Source: Paraburkholderia podalyriae (lineage in GTDB: Bacteria > Pseudomonadota > Gammaproteobacteria > Burkholderiales > Burkholderiaceae). Taken from it: a stretch of 64,000 nucleotides of DNA. Made by a program: the position numbers and the translations under genes. Below, one piece after another: positions 18,701 through 26,353 of the stretch. The stretch lies in the NCBI RefSeq assembly GCF_014397785.1, contig NZ_VZQQ01000022.1, forward strand, positions 1-64,000, given 5' to 3'. The notes below the pieces were generated by a model, which saw only the letters and a list, made by a program, of their open reading frames with translations, had not been told where the DNA came from and made no database searches. Position 1 is the first letter of the stretch. Each line of letters starts with the position of its first letter.

Positions 18701-19030
18701 ATCGCGAAGACCGACCTCGCGGTCGCGTCGCGTTACGCTGCGCTCGTGAGCGACAAGAAGCTGCGCAAGCACGTGTTCGAGCGCATCGTCGCGGAATGGG
18801 AGCGCACGTCGAAAGTGTTGTCGGAGATCACCGGCAGGAGCGAGCGGCTCGCCGAGAATCCGCTGCTTGCGCGCTCGATCAAGAACCGCTTCCCCTATCT
18901 CGATCCGCTCAATCATCTGCAGGTCGAACTGCTCAAACGCTATCGCGCGGGCGACACGAATGCGCGCGTTCGGCGCGGCATTCATTTGAGCATCAACGGG
19001 ATCGCGGCGGGGTTGCGCAATACCGGTTGA
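15800..19030 (+). CDS. ppc: Phosphoenolpyruvate carboxylase
   Basis: This enzyme carboxylates phosphoenolpyruvate to oxaloacetate, refilling the TCA cycle. All signature segments are present: VLTAHPTEVQRKS (catalytic His near residue 286), GGDRDGNPNVT, GYSDSNKDGG and FHGRGGTVGRGGGP, then a normal C-terminus ending INGIAAGLRNTG. From GTG 15800, preceded by TGAGG ten bases upstream, the protein is 1076 residues. This includes an N-terminal extension of over 100 residues rich in Ala, Lys and Arg, longer than in most homologues. ATG 16133 would give 965 residues and is the main alternative start. Confidence 0.9.
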   Translation: MTSSGSARPERRNTALPTARPADAAAPDALFDAAARGLSSSVAQPGDTRADRRAKRRALAARASKAPKAAQASVPVKQDKAYKATKAAKAQQAATSATTRKPAKAKPEGDAMRPRAAKTPKLQTVSQAASAAAPAVKSGGRTREDKDHPLFQDIRYLGRLLGDVLREQEGDAVFDVVETIRQTAVRFRREDDSAAAQTLDKKLRTLTPEQTVSVVRAFSYFSHLANIAEDRHRNRRHRIHALAGSASQPGTIAHALERLSAAGAAATPVLQRFFDDALIMPVLTAHPTEVQRKSILDAQHDIARLLAERDQPLTNRERAHNEAMLRARVTSLWQTRMLRDSRLTVADEIENALSYYRSTFLEELPALYADIEEALKEHGLEARLPPFFQMGSWIGGDRDGNPNVTAETLENAITRQAAVIFEHYLEQVHKLGAELSVSNLLAGASDALNELAAASPDRSPHRTDEPYRRALIGIYTRLAASARVRLGEGTVPLRSAGRGAAPIRAIPYDDAADFARDLHVLMASLAEHHGAPLAAPRLAPLARAAEVFGFHLASIDLRQSSDIHEAVIAELLKRAGVEADYAALSEADKLNVLLAELAQPRALRVPYAEYSELVKSELAVLEEARVTREKFGARAVRNYIISHTETVSDLVEVMLLQKEAGLLRGRLGDEHDPARADLMVIPLFETIPDLRNAPHIMRDLIALPGIGALIEHQGNEQEVMLGYSDSNKDGGFLTSNWELYRAELALVSLFNERGVTLRLFHGRGGTVGRGGGPTYQAILSQPPGTVDGQIRLTEQGEVIASKFANPEIGRRNLETVVAATLEASLLPHDHTLAELPVFEQTMQQLSDTAMATYRALVYETPGFKEYFFESTPIAEIAELNIGSRPAARKLQDPKQRKIEDLRAIPWGFSWGQCRLLLTGWYGFGSAVAEHLDSAPSDAERARRLALLKKMHKSWPFFSNLMSNMDMVIAKTDLAVASRYAALVSDKKLRKHVFERIVAEWERTSKVLSEITGRSERLAENPLLARSIKNRFPYLDPLNHLQVELLKRYRAGDTNARVRRGIHLSINGIAAGLRNTG

Positions 19031-19051
19031 GGCTGGCGCCGAAGCGGACCC

Positions 19052-19091
19052 AAGCCGGGTGTGGCCGACGAAGGCCACACCCGGCTTTTTT
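19052..19091 (+). terminator. Strong Rho-independent terminator after ppc
   Basis: A perfect 15-bp stem (AAGCCGGGTGTGGCC at 19052-19066 with its complement at 19073-19087) has a six-base loop, and the right arm leads into six T's. It ends the ppc transcript. Confidence 0.93.
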
Positions 19092-19127
19092 CATTGCGCC
19101 CACCCAGCCGCTACAATGGAGCCCGCC

Positions 19128-20006
19128 ATGTACCAGTACAAACCAGGCAAGTATTCTGGTATCTCTATTACCCCTCCACGCGCAGCCGATAGCATGACGA
19201 CGCCGTCCTCCGCCGATCACCCGCCGCCGCTCGACGCCACGCCGGCCCGCGCGCTCGGCGACTTCATCCGCGCCCATCGCGAGCGGCTGTCGCCGCAGGC
19301 GGTCGGTCTGCCGCCGGGACCGCGCCGCCGCACGCCCGGTCTGCGGCGCGAGGAAGTCGCGCAGCTGTGCGGCGTGAGCCCGACCTGGTACACGTGGATC
19401 GAGCAGGGTCGGCCGGTGTCCGCTTCGGCCGATGCGCTCGCGCGCATCGCGGTCGCGTTGCAGCTGTCGCGCGCCGAGCGCGCCTATCTGTTCGAGCTGG
19501 CCGCGCAACGCGATCCGGCCGAGCCCGACCCCGCCGCCGCCGATGCGCCCGCCACGCTGCTGCAAACCGTGCAGCTCGTCGACACGCCGGCCTACGTGCT
19601 CGACCGGCAGTGGAATGCGCTCGCGTGGAACGCCCGCGCGGCCGATCTGTTCGTCGGCTGGCTCGACGGCGCGCACGACCGCAACCTGCTGCGCTACACG
19701 TTCACGGAGCCGGTCGCGCGCGCGTTGATCGTCGATTGGGAAACGCGCGCGCGGCGGCTCGCCGCCGAGTTCCGCGCCGACTCGATCCGCCATCTGAACG
19801 ATGCGCCGACGCGTGGGCTGATCGATTCGCTGTCGGCCGCGAGCGACGAGTTCGCGCGCTACTGGGCCTCGCAGGATGTCGGCGGCCGCGAGGGCGGCAG
19901 GCGCGAGTTCAACCATCCGCGCGACGGGCGCATCGTCTATGACCAGATCACGTTCAAGCCCGCACATCGCGAAGATCTGAAGCTGGTGGTGCTGGTGCGC
20001 GAATAG
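19128..20006 (+). CDS. XRE-type regulator with MmyB-like C-terminal domain
   Basis: A cytoplasmic DNA-binding regulator. Residues ~45-110 hold a Cro/C1-type helix-turn-helix (LRREEVAQLCGVSPTWYTWIEQG), and residues ~140-290 match the MmyB-like ligand-binding domain (DTPAYVLDRQWNALAWN; 'FNHPRDGRIVYDQITFKP'). ATG 19128 has GGAG six bases upstream and gives 292 residues. ATG 19194 (MTTPSS) gives 270 and is the start the family would suggest. Such regulators often control a neighbouring oxidoreductase, but none is adjacent here, so the target is unknown. Confidence 0.85.
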   Translation: MYQYKPGKYSGISITPPRAADSMTTPSSADHPPPLDATPARALGDFIRAHRERLSPQAVGLPPGPRRRTPGLRREEVAQLCGVSPTWYTWIEQGRPVSASADALARIAVALQLSRAERAYLFELAAQRDPAEPDPAAADAPATLLQTVQLVDTPAYVLDRQWNALAWNARAADLFVGWLDGAHDRNLLRYTFTEPVARALIVDWETRARRLAAEFRADSIRHLNDAPTRGLIDSLSAASDEFARYWASQDVGGREGGRREFNHPRDGRIVYDQITFKPAHREDLKLVVLVRE

Positions 20007-20146
20007 CTCCGCGATGGGCGGCAGCGCTTTGGCCGCCCTCACCCGGTGTTAAAATCTTCGTCTTTCTTCGCTGCGGCGGCGCTTTTGAACGATTCGCGCA
20101 CTCGCGTTGCCAGCCTCTTCACCGCTCGTTTTTACCGCCCAACACC

Positions 20147-21553
20147 ATGACGTCCCAACTGCACAAAAAAGGCGAAGCCTGGTCGGCTCGCTTCTCGGAG
20201 CCGATGTCGGAACTCGTCAAACGCTATACGTCGTCGGTTTTCTTCGACAAGCGTCTGGCGTTCGTCGACATCGAAGGGTCGCTCGCGCATGCGTCGATGC
20301 TCGCCGCGCAGAAGATCATTTCCGCCGACGACCTCGCCGCGATCCAGCGCGGCATGGTGCAGATCAAGGGCGAAATCGAGCGTGGCGAGTTCGAATGGCA
20401 GCTCGATCTCGAAGACGTGCACCTGAACATCGAAGCGCGCCTGACCGCGCTGATCGGCGACGCCGGCAAGCGCCTGCACACCGGCCGCTCGCGCAACGAC
20501 CAGGTCGCGACCGACATCCGCCTATGGCTGCGCGGCGAGATCGACCGCATCGGCGAACTGCTCACCGGGTTGCGCGTGGCGCTGCTCGAGATCGCGGAGA
20601 AGAACGCCGCGACCATCATGCCGGGCTTCACGCACCTGCAGGTCGCGCAGCCGGTCACGTTCGGACATCACCTGCTCGCGTACGTCGAAATGTTCTCGCG
20701 CGACGCCGAGCGGATGATCGACTGCCGCAAGCGCGTGAACCGTCTGCCGCTCGGCGCGGCCGCGCTCGCCGGCACCAGCTATCCGATCGACCGTCATGCC
20801 GTGGCGAAAACGCTCGGCTTCGACGGCATCTGCGCGAACTCGCTCGACGCCGTCTCCGACCGCGACTTCGCGATCGAATTCACGGCTGCGTCCGCGCTCG
20901 TGATGACGCACGTGTCGCGGTTCTCCGAAGAACTCGTGCTGTGGATGAGCCCGCGCGTCGGCTTCATCGATCTGGCCGACCGTTTCTGCACCGGCTCGTC
21001 GATCATGCCGCAGAAGAAGAACCCGGACGTGCCCGAGCTCGCGCGCGGCAAGACCGGCCGCGTGAACGGCCATCTGATGGCGCTGCTGACGCTGATGAAG
21101 GGCCAGCCGCTCGCGTACAACAAGGACAACCAGGAAGACAAGGAGCCGCTGTTCGACACCGTCGATACGGTCGCCGACACGCTGCGCATCTTCGCTGAAA
21201 TGGTCGCCGGCATCACGGTCAAGCCGCAGGCGATGCGCGACGCCGCGCTGCAAGGCTTCTCGACCGCGACCGACCTCGCCGACTATCTCGTCAAGCGCGG
21301 CCTGCCGTTTCGCGACGCGCACGAAGCAGTCGCGCTCGCGGTGCGCGTGTGCGCCGATCGCGGCTGCGATCTCGCGGACCTGACGATCGACGAAATGCGC
21401 GGCGAACTGCCGAACGTCGCGCATCTGATCGGCGACGACGTGTTCTCGTATCTGACGCTCGAGGGCTCGGTGGCGAGCCGCAATCATCCGGGCGGCACCG
21501 CGCCCGAGCAAGTACTCGCCGCGGTGAAGGCGGCGCGTGCGGCGTTGAAGTGA
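20147..21553 (+). CDS. argH: Argininosuccinate lyase
   Basis: The last step of arginine synthesis, splitting argininosuccinate to arginine and fumarate. It is 468 residues, the normal length, and works as a tetramer. It has 'HTGRSRNDQVATD', 'GFTHLQVAQPVTFGHHLL' with the catalytic His, and the superfamily signature GSSIMPQKKNP. A TTAAAAT stretch at 20048 may be part of its promoter. It is a stand-alone gene ending in a terminator at 21614-21650. Confidence 0.95.
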   Translation: MTSQLHKKGEAWSARFSEPMSELVKRYTSSVFFDKRLAFVDIEGSLAHASMLAAQKIISADDLAAIQRGMVQIKGEIERGEFEWQLDLEDVHLNIEARLTALIGDAGKRLHTGRSRNDQVATDIRLWLRGEIDRIGELLTGLRVALLEIAEKNAATIMPGFTHLQVAQPVTFGHHLLAYVEMFSRDAERMIDCRKRVNRLPLGAAALAGTSYPIDRHAVAKTLGFDGICANSLDAVSDRDFAIEFTAASALVMTHVSRFSEELVLWMSPRVGFIDLADRFCTGSSIMPQKKNPDVPELARGKTGRVNGHLMALLTLMKGQPLAYNKDNQEDKEPLFDTVDTVADTLRIFAEMVAGITVKPQAMRDAALQGFSTATDLADYLVKRGLPFRDAHEAVALAVRVCADRGCDLADLTIDEMRGELPNVAHLIGDDVFSYLTLEGSVASRNHPGGTAPEQVLAAVKAARAALK

Positions 21554-21613
21554 TCGATGGTTGGCCAGCGCTGTGAGCCTGGGCTTGCGGCGTCGCGGCT
21601 TGAACCGGGATCG

Positions 21614-21648
21614 AAAAGGCGGATCCGTTTGACGGGTTCGCCTTTTTT
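21614..21648 (+). terminator. Rho-independent terminator after argH
   Basis: AAAAGGCGGATCCG (21614-21627) pairs with CGGGTTCGCCTTTT (21633-21646), with two wobble pairs and a short loop, followed by more T's. Confidence 0.85.
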
Positions 21649-21676
21649 ATTGCACGCGCGTGAATGGGAAATCGAA

Positions 21677-21741
21677 GGCAAAAGAAAGCCCGCCAGAAGC
21701 GGGCTGAAAAGACTTCCACCGATGCCTCATCAAGAGGCCAT
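21677..21741 (-). ncRNA. Candidate small RNA with own promoter and terminator
   Basis: On the minus strand a -35-like TTGGTC (plus 21768-21773), a 17-base spacer and a -10-like TACACT (plus 21745-21750) precede a likely start near 21741. The ~65-nt transcript would fold into a 5' hairpin (GAUGGCCUC, UUGAU loop, GAGGCAUC), a single-stranded linker containing GGUGGAAGUC, and an intrinsic terminator (AGCCCGC, UUCUG loop, GCGGGCU, then UUUCUUUU). No minus-strand gene ends here, so the terminator otherwise has no owner. No RNA family was recognised. Confidence 0.45.
21687..21705 (-). terminator. Intrinsic terminator hairpin facing the minus strand
   Basis: A perfect 7-bp stem AGCCCGC/GCGGGCT has a five-base loop. 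Only the minus strand has a following T run (complement of plus 21678-21686). It probably ends the candidate small RNA. Confidence 0.7.
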
Positions 21742-21744
21742 CAG

Positions 21745-21773
21745 AGTGTAAGCGGGTTTCGTCCGGCGACCAA
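21745..21773 (-). promoter_or_regulatory. Candidate sigma-70 promoter of the small RNA
   Basis: TTGGTC, a 17-base spacer and TACACT on the minus strand. Three of six and four of six positions match consensus, with ideal spacing. Confidence 0.4.
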
Positions 21774-21871
21774 TGCGCGCATATTTCCCGCCCTTACATG
21801 GGCGAACGCCAATTGAATACCAGCGGTTTTTGACTACCATTCAATCAGGCTCTCATTGCGGTTCGTCGACG

Positions 21872-22405
21872 ATGCTCACTCGCACTTCTCCCCCTCCCGT
21901 TCCTCGCCGTGTGGCTCGGCACTTCGCCACGGCGGCGCGCCCGTATCGGCTATGGCTCTGCGCGCTCGGGATTGCCGCCGTGGCCGGCTGCACGATCACG
22001 CCGCCGGCGCCGCGCGAAACCGTCAACACACCGGTGGCCGCGATCAACAGCGCGACGCTCGATCAATACCGCGATGCGGTCGCGCGGCGGATCGTCGAGC
22101 GCAATCCGTCGTACGTGCTGCAAGGCAAGCCGCAGGCGATGCTGCGCTCGCTCGTGGTGGTGTCGTTCACGGTCGACGGTAATGGACACATCATCGAGTC
22201 GTCGGTGTATCGCACGAACGGCGACGACGAAGCCGAGAGCACCGCGCTCGCGTCGCTGCGCCGCTCGGCGCCGCTGCCGCAACCGCCCGGCAAGCTGCTG
22301 AACGGCCGCGGCCAGCTCGAGCTGTTCGAAGACTGGCTGTTCAACGATAACGGCAAATTCCAGTTGCGCGAACTCGCCTCGCCGCAAGCGGAAACCTTCA
22401 ACTGA
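21872..22405 (+). CDS. TonB C-terminal domain lipoprotein
   Basis: The product is 177 residues. A basic N-terminus, a hydrophobic stretch and a lipobox (AVAGC) near residue 38 mark an exported lipoprotein. The remainder (SLVVVSFTVDGNGHIIESSVYRTNGDDEAE) is the short TonB-like beta-alpha-beta domain. It lacks the long Pro-rich spacer of true TonB and has no ExbB/ExbD nearby, so energy transduction is doubtful; many proteobacteria carry such stand-alone proteins. ATG 21872 fits the signal peptide, although the frame is open from 21773. Confidence 0.75.
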   Translation: MLTRTSPPPVPRRVARHFATAARPYRLWLCALGIAAVAGCTITPPAPRETVNTPVAAINSATLDQYRDAVARRIVERNPSYVLQGKPQAMLRSLVVVSFTVDGNGHIIESSVYRTNGDDEAESTALASLRRSAPLPQPPGKLLNGRGQLELFEDWLFNDNGKFQLRELASPQAETFN

Positions 22406-22777
22406 GCGCGGTTTGCGCGTGCGATCACAAGCACCGCCCCGCGCATCACCGCATGGGTCGGCCACGCATGACCCAGTCAGGCCATCGCGCATAGCGCATG
22501 GCACGCCCTTCGTTGCCGCACAAGCTTACGCCGCCATTGCTGCGCGACAAGCACGCTCGCTATAATTTTCCGATTCCCCGCGCCGGAGCCTTCCGGCATG
22601 GCTCACGCCGTCCGCACACCCGCCGGCGCGGCGCACGAGCCGACTGCAGTGCTGCGCCGCCACCCGCGCGCGGCGCCCACCAAACCTATACCTCAACGAG
22701 GATGCCGCGTTTGCGCGCCGCGTGTCTGCGAAGCACGGCACAGCGCCGCGCGGCGTCACGACAAATGGAGACCCTGC
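22406..22777. other. Intergenic region with promoter of the MHS transporter
   Basis: No gene seen. It carries the promoter at 22537-22566 and then about 210 bases of untranslated leader before ATG 22778. The reading frame runs on through the leader but looks non-coding. Confidence 0.5.
22537..22566 (+). promoter_or_regulatory. Sigma-70-like promoter upstream of MHS transporter
   Basis: TTGCTG at 22537-22542, an 18-base spacer and a perfect TATAAT at 22561-22566. Confidence 0.55.
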
Positions 22778-24085
22778 ATGTCCACTTCGCCGATTTCCGC
22801 GGCCCAGCCCGCAAGCGGGCAAAACAGCAGCGCGCGGATCATCTTCGCGAGCTTCATCGGCACCGCGATCGAGTTCTACGATTTCTATGTCTACGCGACC
22901 GCCGCGGCGCTCGTGATCGGACCGGTATTCTTCCCGCATGGCTCGGCCACCGCGCAGGCGCTGTCGGCGTTCGTCACGTTCGGCATCGCATTCGTCGCGC
23001 GACCGATCGGCTCGTTCCTGTTCGGCCACTTCGGCGACCGCATCGGCCGCAAATCGACTCTGGTTGCATCACTGCTCGTGATGGGCTTGTCGACCACGCT
23101 GATCGGCTTCGTGCCGGGCTACGACGCGATCGGCAGCCTCGCGCCGATCCTGCTGTGCGTGCTGCGTTTCGGCCAGGGCATCGGCCTCGGCGGCGAATGG
23201 GGCGGTGCCGCGCTGCTCGCCACCGAAAACGCGCCGGCCGGCAAGCGTGGCTGGTTCGGCATGTTCCCGCAGCTTGGCCCGTCGATCGGCTTTCTGGCGT
23301 CCAACGGCCTGTTCTTCGCGCTCGCGCTGTCGCTGTCCGACGAGCAGTTCCGCAGCTGGGGCTGGCGCGTGCCGTTCATCGTCAGCGCGGTGCTGGTTGC
23401 GCTCGGCCTGTACGTGCGGCTGAAGATTGCCGAGACGCCCGCGTTCCAGGCAGCGATCGAGCGCAAGGAAAGGGTGCGCGTGCCGATCGCGACGCTGTTC
23501 TCGCAGCACTGGGTGCCGACCGTGCTCGGCGCGCTCGCGATGGTGGTCTGCTACACGCTGTTCTACAACGCGACGACATTCTCGCTGTCGTACGGCGTCG
23601 GGTCGCTGCATATTCCGCGGCAAACCTTCCTTGGCCTGCTGTGCATCGCCGTCGTGTTCATGGCGCTCGCGACACCGCTGTCGGCCCGCGCGAGCGACCG
23701 CTTCGGGCGCAAGCCGGTGCTGATCGTCGGCATCATCGCGGCGATCCTGTCGGGCTTCACGATGGCGCCGCTGCTCGGCAGCGGCGAGCCGTTGCTGGTG
23801 CTGCTGTTCCTCGTGATCCAGCTGTTCCTGATGGGCGTGACGTTCGCGCCGATGGGCGCGCTGCTGCCGGAGCTGTTTCCGACCAACGTGCGCTATACGG
23901 GCGCCGGCGTCGCGTATAACCTCGGCGGGATTCTCGGCGCGTCGGTCGCGCCGTACATCGCGCAGGTGCTCGCCGCGCACGGCGGGTTGCCGTGGGTCGG
24001 CGCGTACGTGTCGGTCGCGGCGGCCGTGAGCCTGGTCGGCGTGCTGTGCATGCGCGAAACGCGCAATGAGAGTCTGATGAAGTGA
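22778..24085 (+). CDS. MFS transporter, metabolite:H+ symporter (MHS) family
   Basis: A 12-helix inner-membrane symporter of 435 residues, the usual size. Markers are SFIGTAIEFYDFYVYATAAA at the first helix, the GHFGDRIGRK loop (the GxxxDRxGRR motif), 'GFGQGIGLGGEWGGAALL' and 'FPTNVRYTGAGVAYNLG' towards the end. MHS members carry shikimate, alpha-ketoglutarate, proline/betaine or citrate; the substrate here is not evident. ATG 22778 has GGAG seven bases upstream. It stands alone between unrelated genes. Confidence 0.9.
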   Translation: MSTSPISAAQPASGQNSSARIIFASFIGTAIEFYDFYVYATAAALVIGPVFFPHGSATAQALSAFVTFGIAFVARPIGSFLFGHFGDRIGRKSTLVASLLVMGLSTTLIGFVPGYDAIGSLAPILLCVLRFGQGIGLGGEWGGAALLATENAPAGKRGWFGMFPQLGPSIGFLASNGLFFALALSLSDEQFRSWGWRVPFIVSAVLVALGLYVRLKIAETPAFQAAIERKERVRVPIATLFSQHWVPTVLGALAMVVCYTLFYNATTFSLSYGVGSLHIPRQTFLGLLCIAVVFMALATPLSARASDRFGRKPVLIVGIIAAILSGFTMAPLLGSGEPLLVLLFLVIQLFLMGVTFAPMGALLPELFPTNVRYTGAGVAYNLGGILGASVAPYIAQVLAAHGGLPWVGAYVSVAAAVSLVGVLCMRETRNESLMK

Positions 24086-24202
24086 TGCAACACGCATCGA
24101 CGGGGAAACGCTTCCGTCGATGCGCGTTTGCCGATGCCCAGGCGATGCCGGCTCGATGCCGTCCTCGCTATTTCCGCAAGCCGGTCCGGTATATCCCCTG
24201 CC

Positions 24203-24230
24203 TTGCGCGACTTTTTGACTTGCCTATACT
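24203..24230 (+). promoter_or_regulatory. Candidate promoter of the small membrane protein gene
   Basis: TTGCGC at 24203-24208, a 16-base spacer and TATACT at 24225-24230. An overlapping alternative uses TTGACT at 24215-24220. Confidence 0.4.
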
Positions 24231-24265
24231 CCCTGCATAATCCTATAAAAAGCAGGGAGACTCGC

Positions 24266-24445
24266 ATGAACGTCCATCTTCACAATGCCGATATCGTCCT
24301 GATCATCGCGCTCGCCTTGCTCGGCTCGCTGCTGCTCGCGCTGCGCTTCCGTCCGTCGACATGGAAAGGCATCGTCGTCGAGGCGCTGGCCGCGAACGCC
24401 GCGGCCATTGCCGCGGTGGTCGCGTTCGAAATGCTCGTCGCCTGA
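24266..24445 (+). CDS. Small two-helix membrane protein of unknown function
   Basis: The product is 59 residues. It has two hydrophobic segments, about residues 9-26 (IVLIIALALLGSLLLAL) and 38-58 (ALAANAAAIAAVVAFEML), joined by a basic turn (RFRPSTWKG). ATG 24266 is supported by GGGAGA seven bases upstream; the open frame reaches back to 24128 without coding character. It is probably an inner-membrane hairpin. No family is recognised. Confidence 0.7.
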   Translation: MNVHLHNADIVLIIALALLGSLLLALRFRPSTWKGIVVEALAANAAAIAAVVAFEMLVA

Positions 24446-24479
24446 GGCCGCTGCTTCGAGCCTGAGCGCGGCGCGCGGC

Positions 24480-24611
24480 TTAGCGGTAGTAGCCGTGATG
24501 ATAGTAGCCACCGCCGCCGTAGTAGTAACCCGGCGCCGGCGCGATGACACAGCCGCCGAGTGCCGATGCGAGCAGCGTGCCCGCCACGAGAGTCAGGATC
24601 AAGCGTTTCAT
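24480..24611 (-). CDS. Small Tyr/Gly/His-rich lipoprotein
   Basis: The product is 43 residues. MKR plus a hydrophobic run ends in a lipobox (LGGC) at Cys-20, and the mature part is mostly APAPGYYYGGGGYYHHGYYR. GGAG lies six bases before ATG 24611, and the codons upstream in frame look non-coding. Short lipoproteins with Tyr/Gly-rich tails are common in Burkholderiales envelopes, and their role is unknown. It is convergent with the small membrane protein gene. Confidence 0.75.
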   Translation of the reverse strand: MKRLILTLVAGTLLASALGGCVIAPAPGYYYGGGGYYHHGYYR

Positions 24612-25039
24612 GTTGTTCTCCATCGAGTCAGATTGATTCGAGCGCAAACCCCGAATGACCCGATTGGACACGATGCGCGCCGCGGCGAACGTTGCCATTT
24701 GTAAGGGAAGATCACCGAGCTGTTACAGGATCTACGCACTGGATCGACGCGTATGATCGACGCGCCTCGCTCGCCGCCGGATCGCGCCGCCATGGCGGAA
24801 AACACCGCCTATACTCCATTGAGCGCACTAGCGCGATGGAAGCCTTGCTGGCCGTGCCAGCCTCGCCGCAATGGAGCGGTTCAAGGCGCGCCGCGCAAGC
24901 CTCGACGCACCGCGGCATGCCAGCCTGCCGCCTTTGCGTCTGCGCACCTGACGCTTCGGTGTCCAACGAAAAGCGACAGTTTTAACAGACGTGTAATCGA
25001 TTCCTCTCCGCCCGCTGTTCCCCGACACGGGCGTTCTTC
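24612..25039. other. Intergenic region; no protein gene seen
   Basis: About 430 bases without a convincing gene. Reading frames on both strands lack start signals and family character. The right end leads into the structured element at 25040-25100. Confidence 0.4.
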
Positions 25040-25100
25040 GAGGCGCGACGATGCGCTCGCTGCCCGTAAGGGTGGACTGCGCGTCGCGCCTCTTTTCTTT
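25040..25100 (+). ncRNA. Highly structured element: terminator or 3' end of an unannotated RNA
   Basis: GAGGCGCGACG (25040-25050) pairs perfectly with CGTCGCGCCTC (25082-25092). The 31-base interior can fold further into a CCC-GUAA-GGG hairpin with a GNRA-like loop. TTTTCTTT follows. The T run makes it an intrinsic terminator for plus-strand transcription, yet no plus-strand gene ends upstream within 590 bases. No promoter was identified, so this may be a small RNA's 3' end or a stray terminator. Confidence 0.45.
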
Positions 25101-25133
25101 GGCGCAAACGATTGCGCGATCGCGCGAACCAAC

Positions 25134-26138
25134 TCAGGCGGCGGCTGACCTTTGCTGCATCGCAAGCACCGGCTCTGCCGCTTGCACGTAGTCGATCGCT
25201 TCGAGCGCCGCGCTGATGGGCGGCACCGAGTGGCCGTCGCCGATCGAGGTCGAGCGATGCGGCGCCTCGATGCCGCAATGCGATGGCGACGTCGCGACGA
25301 AGATCATCACGGTGCGCTTCTGCAGCGCATGCGCGAGGTGCACGAAGCCCGTATCGGTACCAACCACGAGCGCGCACGCGTCGATCATCTGCGCGACTTC
25401 CGTCACGCTCATTTGCGGCAGCACCCTCGCGCCCGGCACCTGCGCGGCGATTTGCCCGGCTTCGGCAAGCTCACCGTCCGAACCCCACGGCAGCACGACA
25501 CGAAAACCACGCTCGCTCAACTCGCGCCCCACCGCCACCCAGTGCGTGAGCGGCCATTTCTTGTCGGCTTTCGAGGTGGCGTGAAAGAGCGCCGTGACAG
25601 GCCCGTCCTGCGTTGCGAACGGCTGCGTGACGGGTTCGGGTAGCTGCAGGTTGTAGATGGGCGGGCCTGCCACTTCGTGGCCGAGCGCCTCGCTGGCGCT
25701 GATGCGCATGCCGTGCCACGCGCTGCCTGGTGGACGTGGGCCGAAACGCCCGGTGTAGGCGAACGCGGCGCCGCGCTCGCCCAGATTCTGCGACTGATAG
25801 CCGATGCGCCGCGACGAGCGCGCAAGGAAGGCGATGATCGCGCTCTTGTAGACGCCGTGGATATCGATGATGTAGTCGTAGCGATACGCGCGCAACTCGG
25901 CGATCGATGCCCAGATCGCCTTCAGATCGCTCCAGCGGCGCGTCTGCTTGAAGCGGCGCAGCGGCGCGCACAGCACGCGATCGACGCCCTGGCTCCAACG
26001 CACGACTTCCGCAAATGCTTCGTCCGCCGCCCAATCCACCTGAACGCCAGGAAACGCGCGTTTGATATCGGCAACGACTGGCAACGCCTGCACGATATCG
26101 CCTAGTGAAGTGACCTTGACGATAAGGATTCGCTTCAT
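25134..26138 (-). CDS. waaC: LPS heptosyltransferase I
   Basis: This glycosyltransferase (GT9 family) adds the first L-glycero-D-manno-heptose to Kdo of the lipopolysaccharide inner core at the cytoplasmic face of the inner membrane. It is 334 residues. It starts with the family's ILIVKVTSLGDIVQALPVV and carries 'DKKWPLTHWVAVG' and the donor-binding 'VGTDTGFVHLAHAL'. ATG 26138 is unambiguous. It is monocistronic here, with the rest of the core genes elsewhere. Confidence 0.93.
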   Translation of the reverse strand: MKRILIVKVTSLGDIVQALPVVADIKRAFPGVQVDWAADEAFAEVVRWSQGVDRVLCAPLRRFKQTRRWSDLKAIWASIAELRAYRYDYIIDIHGVYKSAIIAFLARSSRRIGYQSQNLGERGAAFAYTGRFGPRPPGSAWHGMRISASEALGHEVAGPPIYNLQLPEPVTQPFATQDGPVTALFHATSKADKKWPLTHWVAVGRELSERGFRVVLPWGSDGELAEAGQIAAQVPGARVLPQMSVTEVAQMIDACALVVGTDTGFVHLAHALQKRTVMIFVATSPSHCGIEAPHRSTSIGDGHSVPPISAALEAIDYVQAAEPVLAMQQRSAAA

Positions 26139-26353
26139 TGAGGTTTTTCGTTGTTCGAAGTTGAAACTATTCTAGCTGACGTATTTACCGATCCCTGCCA
26201 AATGGGCATCGCCAGCGGTCCGGTTCTCAATACGGCGCGTTACAGCAAAGAAAATCGCCTGACGATCCATCGTACATGGTTATTTCAATCATCTTCCACG
26301 CCTTCTGGTCGGCGCCCACGTTTTATACTTGGCTCTTTGCACGACTCTCATTC

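Noticed and set aside
24753..25148. 131-codon frame in the gap before waaC
   Set aside because: Composition and lack of start signals argue against coding; it also crosses the structured RNA element.
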